DNA of 64,000 nt from Deltaproteobacteria bacterium HGW-Deltaproteobacteria-6 (GCA_002840435.1 PHAT01000005.1:876611-940610), one strand, 5' to 3'. Positions 35,254 to 44,736 are shown, counted from the stretch's first letter. Numbers and translations: made by a program. The notes: generated from the letters alone by a model not told the origin.

Positions 35254-36534
35254 ATGAGAACAAAGCAGGATTATATTAAAGGCCTCTCCAAAATGAAACG
35301 GAACATTTATTTTGATGGGCAGCTAATTGACCGTGACGATGAACTCCAGATGGATTGTCTCAATGTGATCGGGACAACCTATGACGAAGCGGCCAAGCCG
35401 GAGAACCAGGATCTGTGTACGGCGATCTCCCACCTGACGGGCGAGAGAATCAACCGCTATACGCACATTCACCAGAACACGGACGACCTGCATAAGAAAC
35501 AGGACATGACCAGAATGCTGTGCCAGAAGGTCGGCGGCTGCATTCAGCGCTGCATGGGCATTGACGGCACGAACGCCATTTACAATGTTTCCTATGAGGG
35601 CTGCAAGGTTCATATTTCTGAAGCTTCCGTGGCGGATGAAGTCCTGGTTGTTCCCACCCGGGCGCTGCGCAAAGAAGATAAGGACTATGCCGTTGCTTTT
35701 GCCGTACCGGGAGACTGGGATGGCTTGAAGCAGGTGACGACGATCCACAACCTGCGTCCCCGTGAGCATTACAAACGGGGCTTTATGCCGGGTGCGACCG
35801 ATTCCTACATGATTTTTGAGAATTGTTTTATTCCCTGGGAACGGGTTTTCCTGGCCGGCGAATATCAGCACGGCGGCGCCTGCGCGCTTTTGTTTGCCCT
35901 GTTCCATCGTCATTCCTACTCCGGCTGCAAACCGGCGATCGGCGATGTCCTGCTGGGAACAGCCGCTCTGGCCGCGGAAGTGAACAACATCCACAAGACT
36001 GAACATGTCCGCGAGAAACTGGCGGAACTCATTATGGTCATCGAACTGGGCTACGCCGCGGGTTATACGGCTTCATCCCTGGGCAAGCCGGAAGTTTATG
36101 TTCCCGGCATCGGCTTTGTTCCTTATGGACCCGGTTCCTACATTCCGCATTCCATATACTGCAACGTCGGCCGCTGCCTGTCGGGTGAAGCGGTATGGCG
36201 CGAAGCGGAAATTCTTTGCGATATTTCCGGCGGCGTCACGGCGACCTTCCCGCATCCGGCCACCGGCGAAGCGCTTTTGAAATACACGAAGCGTAATCCC
36301 AATATGTCGGCTGAAGATCAGGCGCAGTTCTGGCGTTATCTGGGCGACCATCTGTGCTCCGCCACCGGCGGCATCATGAATATCGGCAACTACCACGGCG
36401 GCGGTTCCCCGATCATGGAGCAGATTGCCATCACGACGCAGTACGACATCGAGTCCCGCAAGAAGCTGGTGAAGTACATCGCCGGCATGAGCGGCGGCGA
36501 CCGTGAAGCACTGGCGCCCAAAACGGCTAAATAG
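35254..36534 (+). CDS. 4-hydroxybutyryl-CoA dehydratase-like protein, copy 2, with internal in-frame deletion
   Basis: A 426-residue member of the 4-hydroxybutyryl-CoA dehydratase / 4-hydroxyphenylacetate 3-hydroxylase family. The [4Fe-4S] ligand residues known from AbfD are present: Cys96 and Cys100 in CIQRC, and His and Cys in HRHSYSGC. Relative to the intact copy at 44895-46382, about 67 residues are absent between NVSYE (115) and GCKVHIS. The lost part includes the CCAQTD-KG segment that helps bind FAD in this family, so activity is doubtful. The left breakpoint is the same codon as in copy 1. AGGATGG precedes the ATG. Much of the gene is nearly identical to copy 1 at nucleotide level. 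Confidence 0.8.
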   Translation: MRTKQDYIKGLSKMKRNIYFDGQLIDRDDELQMDCLNVIGTTYDEAAKPENQDLCTAISHLTGERINRYTHIHQNTDDLHKKQDMTRMLCQKVGGCIQRCMGIDGTNAIYNVSYEGCKVHISEASVADEVLVVPTRALRKEDKDYAVAFAVPGDWDGLKQVTTIHNLRPREHYKRGFMPGATDSYMIFENCFIPWERVFLAGEYQHGGACALLFALFHRHSYSGCKPAIGDVLLGTAALAAEVNNIHKTEHVREKLAELIMVIELGYAAGYTASSLGKPEVYVPGIGFVPYGPGSYIPHSIYCNVGRCLSGEAVWREAEILCDISGGVTATFPHPATGEALLKYTKRNPNMSAEDQAQFWRYLGDHLCSATGGIMNIGNYHGGGSPIMEQIAITTQYDIESRKKLVKYIAGMSGGDREALAPKTAK

Positions 36535-36564
36535 AAACAATTTTGTTAGAATGTTTATCGTGTG

Positions 36565-36605
36565 CCGTTGCCCCGGCTTTAAGTCCGGGGCGACGGTAGT
36601 TTTTG
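36565..36605 (+). terminator. Rho-independent terminator
   Basis: Stem CCGTTGCCCCGG ... CCGGGGCGACGG with an 8-nt loop, then TAGTTTTT. It ends the dehydratase copy 2 transcript before the SDR. Confidence 0.75.
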
Positions 36606-36636
36606 ATTAAAGAAAACAATATAAGGAGATTTTTCC

Positions 36637-37440
36637 ATGTTCGATCTTTCTCAATTTTCATTGAAAGGTAAAGTAGCAATAGTAACCGGCGGCAGCCGCG
36701 GCATCGGCCAGGCCATCGCCTATGGCTTCGCCAAAGCCGGAGCCAAAGTGGTTATTACCAGCCGCAAGGCGCAGGATCTGGATGCAACCGCCTGTGAAAT
36801 GACGGCCATTGGCTGTGAAGTTCTGGTTGTCCCCGCGCATCTGGGTAAGTTCGAAGAATATCAGCGTGTCGTGGACACGGTTTTGCAGAAATTCGGCCGC
36901 ATCGATATTCTGGTCAACAATGCCGGAGCCAGCCCCGCCATGGGATCGGTGCTTGATTCCGATGAACGCCTCTGGGATACCATCATGAACCTCAACCTGA
37001 AAGGCGTTTACTTCATGAGCCAGGCTGTAGCCAAAGTCATGAAAAAACAGGGCGGCGGAAAAATCATCAACGTCGCCTCCATCGACGGCGTTAATCCTGA
37101 ACCGTTCGTCAGCGTCTATTCCATTTCCAAAGCCGGGGTTCGCCATATTACGAAAGCTTTCGCTATGGAATTGGCTCGTGATAACATCCAGGTGAACACG
37201 ATTTTACCCGGTCCGATCGAAACGAAGATGATGAACTCCCACTGGTTCAACCTGACGCCGGAAGAGGCGGCAAAAGAACGCGAAAAATTGTGCGCGCTTC
37301 TGCCCACCTGCCGGATCGGCGTACCGGATGAAATTGCCGGAGCGGCCATTTACCTGGCTTCCGATGCATCCAGTTATACATCGGGCACCGAGATTGTCAT
37401 CGACGGCGCACTGCTTTTAAGCACGCACCTGAGCGCGTAG
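36637..37440 (+). CDS. Short-chain dehydrogenase/reductase
   Basis: A 267-residue SDR: VTGGSRGIGQAI (cofactor loop), VNNAGASPAMG, catalytic Ser in NVASIDG and YSISKAG for Tyr/Lys. The end of beta-2 reads ITSRKAQ, which favours NADP. AGGAG precedes the ATG. It resembles 3-oxoacyl or 3-hydroxyacyl reductases, and its position in the acyl-CoA island suggests a hydroxyacyl-CoA or related substrate. This is not provable from sequence. Confidence 0.9.
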   Translation: MFDLSQFSLKGKVAIVTGGSRGIGQAIAYGFAKAGAKVVITSRKAQDLDATACEMTAIGCEVLVVPAHLGKFEEYQRVVDTVLQKFGRIDILVNNAGASPAMGSVLDSDERLWDTIMNLNLKGVYFMSQAVAKVMKKQGGGKIINVASIDGVNPEPFVSVYSISKAGVRHITKAFAMELARDNIQVNTILPGPIETKMMNSHWFNLTPEEAAKEREKLCALLPTCRIGVPDEIAGAAIYLASDASSYTSGTEIVIDGALLLSTHLSA

Positions 37441-37478
37441 GAAAAGCAATCGTTTTTTCTTTCAACTAATTTAAGACG

Positions 37479-37516
37479 CCTCCAGCCGCTGCCCGGACAC
37501 GGGTGGCGGCCGGAGG
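37479..37516. terminator. Stem-loop, probable terminator
   Basis: Long GC-rich stem: CCTCC and GCCGCTGCCCG pair with CGGGTGGCGGC and GGAGG, loop GACA. The following sequence (GCTGTTTCGCC) is only weakly T-rich, so termination is likely but not certain. Confidence 0.5.
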
Positions 37517-37630
37517 GCTGTTTCGCCAAGCGGACATCCTCTGTCCGTTTCTTTTCAGACAAGGAGATCATTTCGTGAAAGCGCTGCAACATTTATTGCC
37601 ATCGACAGCTAAGACGACCGGTCATATTAT

Positions 37631-38257
37631 ATGAAAATGATCAAGGGAAACGCGGATGTAAAAGAAAAGCTGATTGAAGTCGGCATCGGATTGTTTTGTG
37701 AACATGGCTATCATGGAACAGGCATTCAGGACATTGTCGATGCCCTGGGAGTTCCCAAGGGATCCTTCTACAATTATTTCAAAAGTAAAGAAGGTTTTGC
37801 CTCGGAAATTGTCAAACACTATGCCGGCCAGATCTCCGCCATGTGGGACCGGTTGATTGCCCAAGGGCCGGATAATGACCCCCTTAAAATGTTGCGTAAC
37901 GTTTTCGAGTTTATGATCCGGAACCAGGATGGCTGCAGCATCAAGACAGGCTGTCTGATCGGCAATTTGTCCGGGGAATTGGCGGAATCCAGCGCATTAT
38001 GCAGAGGCGCCATGAAATCGGTTATGGCGGAATGGTGCGACCGTGTGGCCGGGCTTCTGGAACACGCCCAACTGCAAGGCACCGTACGCCGGGATATTCC
38101 GGCAGCGGACCTTGCCCGATTCTGCTGGGACACGTGGGAAGGCGGCCTGTTGCGCATGAAGATCGAGAATTCGACCGTGCCCATCCGCCGGAGTATTTCC
38201 CTTTTACTGGATGTATTTCTGAAACCTCTCCCCGCTGCACCGGGAGCGGATCGTTAA
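37631..38257 (+). CDS. TetR-family transcriptional regulator
   Basis: A 208-residue regulator. The HTH is IQDIVDALGVPKGSFYNYF followed by KSKEGFASEI (residues about 33-60), the AcuR/NemR-like style of TetR. The C-terminal domain has two or three helices and no recognisable ligand motif. The next gene is an old-yellow-enzyme-type flavoprotein, a common target of this TetR subgroup, so local control is likely. Confidence 0.9.
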   Translation: MKMIKGNADVKEKLIEVGIGLFCEHGYHGTGIQDIVDALGVPKGSFYNYFKSKEGFASEIVKHYAGQISAMWDRLIAQGPDNDPLKMLRNVFEFMIRNQDGCSIKTGCLIGNLSGELAESSALCRGAMKSVMAEWCDRVAGLLEHAQLQGTVRRDIPAADLARFCWDTWEGGLLRMKIENSTVPIRRSISLLLDVFLKPLPAAPGADR

Positions 38258-38350
38258 CGAAATACTTTCTGCGATAAACCGGGTATCGCGTAAAAGCACG
38301 GAAACCCTGGAATCTTGTTTATGACAACAATAAAAATTAAAGGAGATAAC

Positions 38351-40309
38351 ATGAAGACATTGGAACATTTATTGGCACCAATCCGGGTCAGATCGCTGGA
38401 AATACCCAACCGGGTGGTCATGCCGCCGATGGGAACGGCACTGGGCAATCCTGATTCGACGGTCAGCGATGCAAACCTGGCCTACATCAAACGCCGGGCC
38501 CAGGGCGGCGCCGGGCTTATTATCACGGAGATCACGGAAGTGCACCCTTTAGGGCTTGCTTCACCGCGCTGCATCGGCGTCTGGGACGATAAATTCATTC
38601 CCGGCTTGAGCAAACTGGCGGACGTTGTGCATGCCGAAGGCAGTAAAATCGCCATGCAGCTTCACCATACCGGCCGTGAAAATTATCTGCTGCAAAAGAA
38701 AAAACTGGCGATCGGACCTTCCGCCATCCCGAGCTACATCTTCGGTTTCATGGGAGCGCCGCGCGAGATGACGCTTGCCGAAATCGAGGAAACCATTGCC
38801 GCTTTCGGCAGTGCGGCCCTCCGGGCGCAGAAGGCGGGATTTGACGCTGTTGAATTGCACGGCGCCCATGGCTATCTGCTGATGCAGTTTCTTTCGGCCA
38901 ACAGCAATCAGCGCACGGACCAATACGGAGGCGATTTCCGCGGACGGTCCCGCTTTATGATCGAATGCCTGAAGGAAGCCCGCAAACAGGTCGGTCCGGA
39001 TTTTCCCATGTCCATCCGGATTTCCGGCGAGGAGTGCATCAAAAACGGCTACACCATCTCCGATATGCAAACGATTATTCCTGATCTGGTCAGCGCCGGC
39101 GCGGATATCATCAATGTATCCTTCGGCACGCATGGCAGCCCGGCCGTGAATATCGATACGCCGAATCCGAGCGCACCGGTTGAATATGAGTCCGGCTTCA
39201 AGGCGTTTCTGGCCAGGAAAATTAAAGAAGTCACGAAGGTTCCCGTCATTTCCGTCGGACGCTACGTCGATCCCTATGAAATGGATGAAGTGATTGCCCG
39301 GGGGGACGCCGACTTTATCGCCGTGGCCCGACAGCATCTGGCTGATCCCGATTTTCTGAAAAATGCCCGGGAAGGACATCCGGAAGATACCCTGGAATGC
39401 CTGGCCTGCAATCAGGGATGTATTGAACGCCTGTCACTCGAGGCGCTGCCGATTCGCTGTGCCATTAATCCGCAGACGGGTCAGGAACTGCTTTACCCGG
39501 CAGGCCCCGCGGCTGTCAGCCGCAATGTGTGGGTCATAGGTGCCGGACCGGGAGGACTGACCGCGGCATACGAAGCCTCACGCCTGGGGCATCAGGTAAC
39601 GCTCTTTGAAAAAGAAAAAGCAACAGGCGGAAATGTTCTTTACGCCGCAAAAGCACCCCACAAAGAGGTGTATGGCCGCTACATTAAAACTCTTACGGCA
39701 AAAGTCATCAAGGCGGGTGTGACGATCAAAACGAACACGGAAGTTACCGAGGCCATGATCGAAGCAGGAAAACCCGATGCCGTCATCCTGGCCATCGGCG
39801 CAGGTAAATCCACCTGTCCGGCCGAAGGCATCAATTCGAACGTGGTTTGTGATGCCTGGCAGATCCTGGATGGCGAAGTTGCGCCCAAGGATCATGTTGT
39901 CATTATCGGCGGCGGTCTGGTGGGGATGGAAACGGCTGATTTTCTGCGCGAGAAGAATGTGAAGGACATCACGGTTGTCGAGATGCTGCCCGCGTCACCG
40001 GTTCTGGCCTTGGCGGCGCACGGCTACATGCTGCACAAACGTCTTCAGACAGCAGGAATTAAGCTGCTGCTCGGCACAACGGTCAAACAAATCACGGAAG
40101 GATCGGTTGTTGTCACCAAAAACGGCGAAGATACGACGCTTGCACCGGTCAATCAGGTTGTGGTCGCCATCGGCGTCACGCCCAGAAATACGCTCAAAGA
40201 CATGCTGGCGAAAAGCGGCATCCGGCATTTCATCGTCGGCGATGCCTCGGCGCCCAGGAGAATTATTGAGGCGACAACGGATGGGGCCAAAGCGGCCTGG
40301 GAGATCTAA
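38351..40309 (+). CDS. FMN/FAD/[4Fe-4S] enoate or 2,4-dienoyl-CoA reductase-type flavoprotein
   Basis: A 652-residue protein of the FadH/2-enoate reductase type. The N-terminal old-yellow-enzyme barrel (residues 1-345) binds FMN and contains ELHGAHGYLLMQFLS and NQRTDQYGG. A [4Fe-4S] site follows: CLACNQGCIERL and a fourth Cys 11 residues after the third (about 350-370). The C-terminal part has two dinucleotide motifs: VIGAGPGGLTAAYEA (about 392) and IIGGGLVGMETADF. AGGAG before the ATG at 38351 decides the start. It would reduce unsaturated acyl-CoA or enoate double bonds with NAD(P)H. The substrate is probably set by the surrounding island. Confidence 0.9.
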   Translation: MKTLEHLLAPIRVRSLEIPNRVVMPPMGTALGNPDSTVSDANLAYIKRRAQGGAGLIITEITEVHPLGLASPRCIGVWDDKFIPGLSKLADVVHAEGSKIAMQLHHTGRENYLLQKKKLAIGPSAIPSYIFGFMGAPREMTLAEIEETIAAFGSAALRAQKAGFDAVELHGAHGYLLMQFLSANSNQRTDQYGGDFRGRSRFMIECLKEARKQVGPDFPMSIRISGEECIKNGYTISDMQTIIPDLVSAGADIINVSFGTHGSPAVNIDTPNPSAPVEYESGFKAFLARKIKEVTKVPVISVGRYVDPYEMDEVIARGDADFIAVARQHLADPDFLKNAREGHPEDTLECLACNQGCIERLSLEALPIRCAINPQTGQELLYPAGPAAVSRNVWVIGAGPGGLTAAYEASRLGHQVTLFEKEKATGGNVLYAAKAPHKEVYGRYIKTLTAKVIKAGVTIKTNTEVTEAMIEAGKPDAVILAIGAGKSTCPAEGINSNVVCDAWQILDGEVAPKDHVVIIGGGLVGMETADFLREKNVKDITVVEMLPASPVLALAAHGYMLHKRLQTAGIKLLLGTTVKQITEGSVVVTKNGEDTTLAPVNQVVVAIGVTPRNTLKDMLAKSGIRHFIVGDASAPRRIIEATTDGAKAAWEI

Positions 40310-40325
40310 AGAAAGGCTGCGTACG

Positions 40326-40432
40326 AGGCTGAAGACCGAGGGCTGAAGGCTATTTTGAGGGGTGCTTCGCACCCGCTCATTTTATTCTGCAGTCCCATAC
40401 GTGTTTTTCCTTCAGCCTTCGGTCTTCAGCCT
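40326..40432. repeat. Long inverted repeat with CTTCAG units
   Basis: Two 24-nt arms (40326-40349 and 40409-40432) pair with one mismatch. An inner hairpin GGGTGCTTCGCACCC sits near 40360. The arms are built of CTTCAGCC/GGTCTTCAG units that also occur at 4985-5033. It lies between the flavoprotein and hydrolase genes. Confidence 0.6.
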
Positions 40433-40458
40433 AAAACCCTCTATGTAAGGAGATCGAT

Positions 40459-41319
40459 ATGGATTTACGTGAACGCTTTATTGAAACCAATGGAGTCAAA
40501 CTGCATGTGATGGAAGCGGGGCCTACCGATGGTCCGATGATTTTATTTCTCCACGGCTTTCCCGAGTTCTGGTACGCCTGGCGCAAACAACTTCAGTACT
40601 TTGCCGATAAAGGCTATCTGGTTGTCGCGCCCGATCAGCGCGGCTATAACCTCAGTGACAAACCGCAGGGGATTGCCGCCTACAAAATTGATGAACTGGC
40701 CAAAGATATTGTCGGCCTCATCGACGCTTACGGCCGCAAACAGATCTTCCTGGTCGGCCACGACTGGGGCGCGTCTGTTTCCTGGTGGGTCGCGTTGAAA
40801 TATCCCGACCGCATCAAGAAACTGGTCATCCTGAACGTGCCTCATCCCAAGGTGATGGCCAAACACGTTTTTACCGATGTAGAGCAGATGAAAAAGAGCT
40901 GGTACATTTTCTATTTTCAGATCCCCGGCGCGGTGGATCATCTGGCATCCGCAAGCAACTATGAATGGGTTGTCGATCTGATCACGACGTCGGCCAATCC
41001 GGGGGCCTTTACACCTGCCGAACTCGATGAATACAGAAAAGCCTTCAGGCAGCCCGGCGCTTTTACGGCGATGGTCAACTGGTATCGGGCGATGGTTCAG
41101 ACGAAGCAGGAGCCGCTGGCGAGCTTTGACGTGACCATGCCCATGATTTTAATGTGGGGCGAAGATGATGTCGCCATGCTTCCCCAATTGGCTGACGAGA
41201 GCATGCCTTACTGCAAAGAGGGTTGCCTCATCAAATTTCCCGGCGTGAGCCACTGGATTCAGCACGAACAGGCGGAGAAGATTAATCCGATGATCGCAGA
41301 TTTTTTTAAGCAGTCCTGA
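40459..41319 (+). CDS. Alpha/beta hydrolase, epoxide hydrolase-like
   Basis: A 286-residue alpha/beta hydrolase. HGFPEFWYAWRKQ and VAPDQRGYNLSDKP are hallmarks of the epoxide hydrolase/haloalkane dehalogenase group, and the nucleophile elbow GHDWGAS carries Asp rather than Ser. The catalytic His is in GVSHWIQHE. Substrate unknown; a detoxification or lactone/epoxide step in the acyl-CoA island is possible. AAGGAG precedes the ATG. Confidence 0.88.
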   Translation: MDLRERFIETNGVKLHVMEAGPTDGPMILFLHGFPEFWYAWRKQLQYFADKGYLVVAPDQRGYNLSDKPQGIAAYKIDELAKDIVGLIDAYGRKQIFLVGHDWGASVSWWVALKYPDRIKKLVILNVPHPKVMAKHVFTDVEQMKKSWYIFYFQIPGAVDHLASASNYEWVVDLITTSANPGAFTPAELDEYRKAFRQPGAFTAMVNWYRAMVQTKQEPLASFDVTMPMILMWGEDDVAMLPQLADESMPYCKEGCLIKFPGVSHWIQHEQAEKINPMIADFFKQS

Positions 41320-41783
41320 TTTCATTTTTAAATTTGTTAATATGAAATTTGACCAGTCTTCAATACAATCGTCACCCCGGTCTTACTGTGCCACCTTCGG
41401 TGTGATGACCTTCAGGTTACGAAGGCTGGGGTCCAGTTTAAATAATTCTGGATGCCGGCCTTCGAGAATGTGTCACAATTGTAATCATTGTCATTCGGAA
41501 CGTATGTGAGGAATCTTAATGCCTTGAATTTATTAAGAGCAAGATTTCTCGCTTCGCTTCGAAATGACATGAAAATGAATTACGACACAGTCTCCTTCGC
41601 CGGTATGACAACACATAAAACAAGGGCGTCCCGAAGGGCGCCCTTGTTGCCGTTAAAAATTTTTCTTCTTCCCGGCGCGATACCATGAATGGCCGTGATC
41701 ATATAACTTTCCAATAATCTTTATCCGAAACTGTTCCGCAACTCTTTCGGAATCGAGTTCTTATCGACCGGTGTGCTTTCCGC
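41320..41783. other. Intergenic region with dispersed repeat fragments
   Basis: No credible gene. It contains CACCCCGG- and CGAAATGACATGAAAATGAATT-type sequences related to repeats near 30042 and 50100, and the terminator hairpin at 41621. Genes on both sides converge here. Confidence 0.45.
41621..41660. terminator. Terminator hairpin
   Basis: CAAGGGCG ... CGCCCTTG stem followed by a TTGCCGTTAAAAATTTTTC tract. The hairpin and downstream sequence closely resemble the terminator at 44851, so the two have a common origin. Confidence 0.65.
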
Positions 41784-42458
41784 TCAGGGGTGGTTTAAAA
41801 CAACCAGTGCGTCAACGACAACCGGTTGATCGCCGGATATAATAACAGGATTGATGTCGATTTCAGCGATCTCGTTGCAGCGATATCCCAGATCCCCGAT
41901 CGCCGTAAGCGCCCGGACCAGCGCCTTTCGATCCACAGCCGGCTTCCCGCGAAAGGCCGCAAGCAATTTGGAAAGGCGAATTTCATCCAGCATTTCTTGG
42001 GCATCCCGCTCGGTAATCGGCGCAACGCGGAACGTCACATCCTTGATCGCTTCCGTAAATATCCCGCCGATGCCGAACATCACACAGGGGCCGAACTGCG
42101 GATCGTGGCTCAACCCCAGAACAAATTCACGATCGCCCTGGACCATTTCGCAGACCAGCACGCCGTCCAGGTCCAAACCCTTGCCGGTAATTTCATCGTA
42201 GGCTTTGGCAACTTCTCCGGCGCTGCCCAGTTTGAGCTTCACCAGCCCCATTTCCGTCTTGTGCGCCGCCTTGTCCGAGCAACCTTTGAGCACGACCGGA
42301 TAGCCGATGTTGTTTGCATATTCGACGGCTTCGTCCCTCGAACAGGCAAGCCTTTCGCGGTTGACGGGAATGCCCGCGGCTGCAATGATCCGCTTGGAGT
42401 CATATTCGGAGAGCACTTTCTGTCCCCGTGCCATCGCCTTTTGAATTATTTGTTCCAC
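41784..42458 (-). CDS. ADP-forming acyl-CoA synthetase, ATP-grasp (beta) subunit
   Basis: A 224-residue ATP-grasp protein: YPVVLKGCSDKAAHKTEMGLVKL (cited as PVVLKGCSDKAAHKTE), DREFVLGLSHDPQFGP and EIDINPVI are the beta-subunit signatures of NDP-forming acyl-CoA synthetases. With the alpha subunit upstream it interconverts acyl-CoA + ADP + Pi and acid + CoA + ATP, a way to conserve energy from acyl-CoA. The start is a GTG at 42458 with GGAGG 7 nt upstream, overlapping the alpha stop by 13 nt. A longer frame back to 42677 lies inside the alpha gene and is rejected. Confidence 0.88.
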   Translation of the reverse strand: MEQIIQKAMARGQKVLSEYDSKRIIAAAGIPVNRERLACSRDEAVEYANNIGYPVVLKGCSDKAAHKTEMGLVKLKLGSAGEVAKAYDEITGKGLDLDGVLVCEMVQGDREFVLGLSHDPQFGPCVMFGIGGIFTEAIKDVTFRVAPITERDAQEMLDEIRLSKLLAAFRGKPAVDRKALVRALTAIGDLGYRCNEIAEIDINPVIISGDQPVVVDALVVLNHP

Positions 42459-43873
42459 AGAGGTTCCTCCTTTTTTTGCAAATACGAATATTGATGATAA
42501 GAGACCACCAGCGCCCGCACCGCGTCTTCGACCTCGCCGAAAAGAGGCAGCCCCTTTTCCAGCTGCGCTGCGCGCAGCCTGTCCAGGGCGCTGAACGCAT
42601 ACATCGCGGCGGGCTTTTGATACTGTCTGCAAAGCCGGATCAGCGCCTCCATCACATCGGTGACATAATCGCGCCACATGCTCACCATGTGCAAAATACC
42701 GTCGACTTCGCCCGCGCTAAGAAGGATTCTGTAAATTTCCAGATAAACGTCCGGCGGGGCGGGGCCGATGTCGACCGGATTGCTCGCATTGAAAACACCC
42801 GGCAGCTTTTTTAGTCTGGCTTTTGTCTCTTCGGAAAATGGCGCCATGACGAGATCGGTTTCCGAGAGCATATCCGCGCCAATGGTGCCGAACGCGCCGG
42901 AATTGGTAAAGACGGCGATACGCTTCCCGGGGAGAAGCGGCATTTCGGTCAGCATCTTCGGCAGAGTGTATAATTCTTCAGGCGTCCGAAGCCGGATCAT
43001 ACCCGCCTGGCGGCAGGCGCCGTCGAAGACGGGATCGTTTTGAGCCATGCCCGCCGTATGCGATAAAACCGCCGCGCTTCCCGCTTCGCTTTTGCCCGTC
43101 TTGTAGACCAGCACCGGTTTTTTGGTCCGCCTTGCCGCCTGCATCAGTTTCCGTCCGTCTTTAACACTTTCGAGATAAAGTGCGATCACCCGGGTTTTGT
43201 CTCCGTCGAAATAGTCGATGAACTCCGCTTCGTCCAGATCCGATTTATTGCCCAGGGACACCATCTTGTTGATGCCCGAGACATCGTCCAGCAGGCGCTC
43301 CACGATCAATCCGCCAATCCCACCGCTCTGGACAATATAAGATACCAGGCCCTGGTGCTGCACCGCTTTTGGCGCAAGCTCGTTGGCGCCAAACATACAG
43401 CAAAACCGGCTGTGGTTGTCGAGAATGCCCAGGCAGTTCGGGCCGATGATGCGCATCGAATACGGGCGCGCGGCTTCATCGACTTCACTTTGCAAGCGCT
43501 TTCCTTCCGGGCCTGCTTCCGAAAATCCCGAGCTTTCAATGACGATATTCTGAATCCCTTTTTCACCGCATTTGCGGATCAGTTCCGGCACTATAAAGGC
43601 AGGTGTAATGATCACCACCAGGTCGATCGGGTCGGAAATTTCATCCAGCGACCGGCAACCTTTGGCCCCGAAAACGTCAGCACCCGCGCGGTTGACGGCA
43701 TACAACCGGCCCCGGTAGCCGACAGCCTCATCACTCAGTATTTTGCAAATGGTCGCCCCCAGATTGAAAGCAACATTGGATGCGCCAATGACGGCCACGG
43801 AAGCCGGGTTAAAAAATTTGTCCATATCCACCGTATCAACCTGCTTTGCCGCAACCGCCTGTAATGTTCCCAT
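42446..43873 (-). CDS. ADP-forming acyl-CoA synthetase, CoA-binding/ligase (alpha) subunit
   Basis: A 475-residue protein. The CoA-binding domain begins ASVAVIGASNVAFNLGATI (residues about 24-42). The phospho-histidine is in VLSHTAGMAQND, and the succinyl-CoA-ligase-like second half follows (KRIAVFTNSGAFG). Together with the overlapping beta gene it forms a split ACD-type synthetase; the acyl substrate is unknown. AAAGGAGG before the ATG at 43873 decides the start over 43936. The pair points toward the intact dehydratase gene in the same orientation upstream, separated by a TetR gene. Confidence 0.88.
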   Translation of the reverse strand: MGTLQAVAAKQVDTVDMDKFFNPASVAVIGASNVAFNLGATICKILSDEAVGYRGRLYAVNRAGADVFGAKGCRSLDEISDPIDLVVIITPAFIVPELIRKCGEKGIQNIVIESSGFSEAGPEGKRLQSEVDEAARPYSMRIIGPNCLGILDNHSRFCCMFGANELAPKAVQHQGLVSYIVQSGGIGGLIVERLLDDVSGINKMVSLGNKSDLDEAEFIDYFDGDKTRVIALYLESVKDGRKLMQAARRTKKPVLVYKTGKSEAGSAAVLSHTAGMAQNDPVFDGACRQAGMIRLRTPEELYTLPKMLTEMPLLPGKRIAVFTNSGAFGTIGADMLSETDLVMAPFSEETKARLKKLPGVFNASNPVDIGPAPPDVYLEIYRILLSAGEVDGILHMVSMWRDYVTDVMEALIRLCRQYQKPAAMYAFSALDRLRAAQLEKGLPLFGEVEDAVRALVVSYHQYSYLQKKEEPLWNK

Positions 43874-44130
43874 ATAGAAGACCTCCTTTGGGGTTTTCAA
43901 ATCAGCCTTTAAGTTGGCTATTGTAATTTCCACCATTACTCAAACGCTGTTTACATATATGAACGGTGTTTATTTTTCAAGGGGAAATTTGCGGTTATTT
44001 TGTAAATTATTAATATTACATATATAATTATGATGTAATTCGGAAAGCAGGGGCAGGGTTGTTCTAAGCCGGGTCATCTCCCTCTATTGTTCTTTTAAAA
44101 AGAGGGAGCTTTTTAGGCGAAGTTTTTATT

Positions 44131-44736
44131 TCAGGGTTTTTTGAAAAGCAAAGCCAGATGGCGGGCGATTTTCTGGCGGTGCTGCATCACTTGGTCGGCA
44201 TTTTTCGCCGGATGGTTGCGAAAGGTGGCCACGATACCGGTCATGGAAGCAAACAGGGTGTGTGAGTGGTCCCGGACATTGCCTTCCACATTCATTTTAC
44301 GGAAAATGATATCCAGATGATCCAGAAGATTTCTTTCGATCACAGACAGTTTTTCGAACAGTCCGGGGTCCACGGACCCGGTCAGGAAAAAATTCATCAG
44401 CATTCGAAAATACTGATCGCGATGCGTAAAATGTTCAATCCACGCATAGACGACCTCTTCCAGTCCGCCGTCGGGGGACGCGTCGATGATGGCAAAGATT
44501 TTTTCAAAAATCTGATCGGTCCCCTTCACGAATGTTTCCGCGAACAATGTCTGCTGATCCGGAAAATGCTGATAAATAATGGCGGGAGAGATCCCGGCGC
44601 GTTTGGCGATGGTGCGCATCGAAACTTCGTTAAAAGGCTTCTCGGTAAACTCTTTTTCCGCCGCCTCGATAATGATCAATCGCCGGGCCAGTTTTTCCTT
44701 TTCCTTTAATTCCGATAAAACGCTTTTGGTTTTCAT
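44131..44736 (-). CDS. TetR-family transcriptional regulator
   Basis: A 201-residue regulator. The HTH is SMRTIAKRAGISPAIIYQHF followed by PDQQTLFAETF (residues about 38-65). The C-terminal domain is typical in size. It sits between the synthetase pair and the intact dehydratase-like gene, all on the minus strand, and is the third TetR gene of the island. It probably senses an acyl-CoA or its precursor. Confidence 0.9.
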   Translation of the reverse strand: MKTKSVLSELKEKEKLARRLIIIEAAEKEFTEKPFNEVSMRTIAKRAGISPAIIYQHFPDQQTLFAETFVKGTDQIFEKIFAIIDASPDGGLEEVVYAWIEHFTHRDQYFRMLMNFFLTGSVDPGLFEKLSVIERNLLDHLDIIFRKMNVEGNVRDHSHTLFASMTGIVATFRNHPAKNADQVMQHRQKIARHLALLFKKP

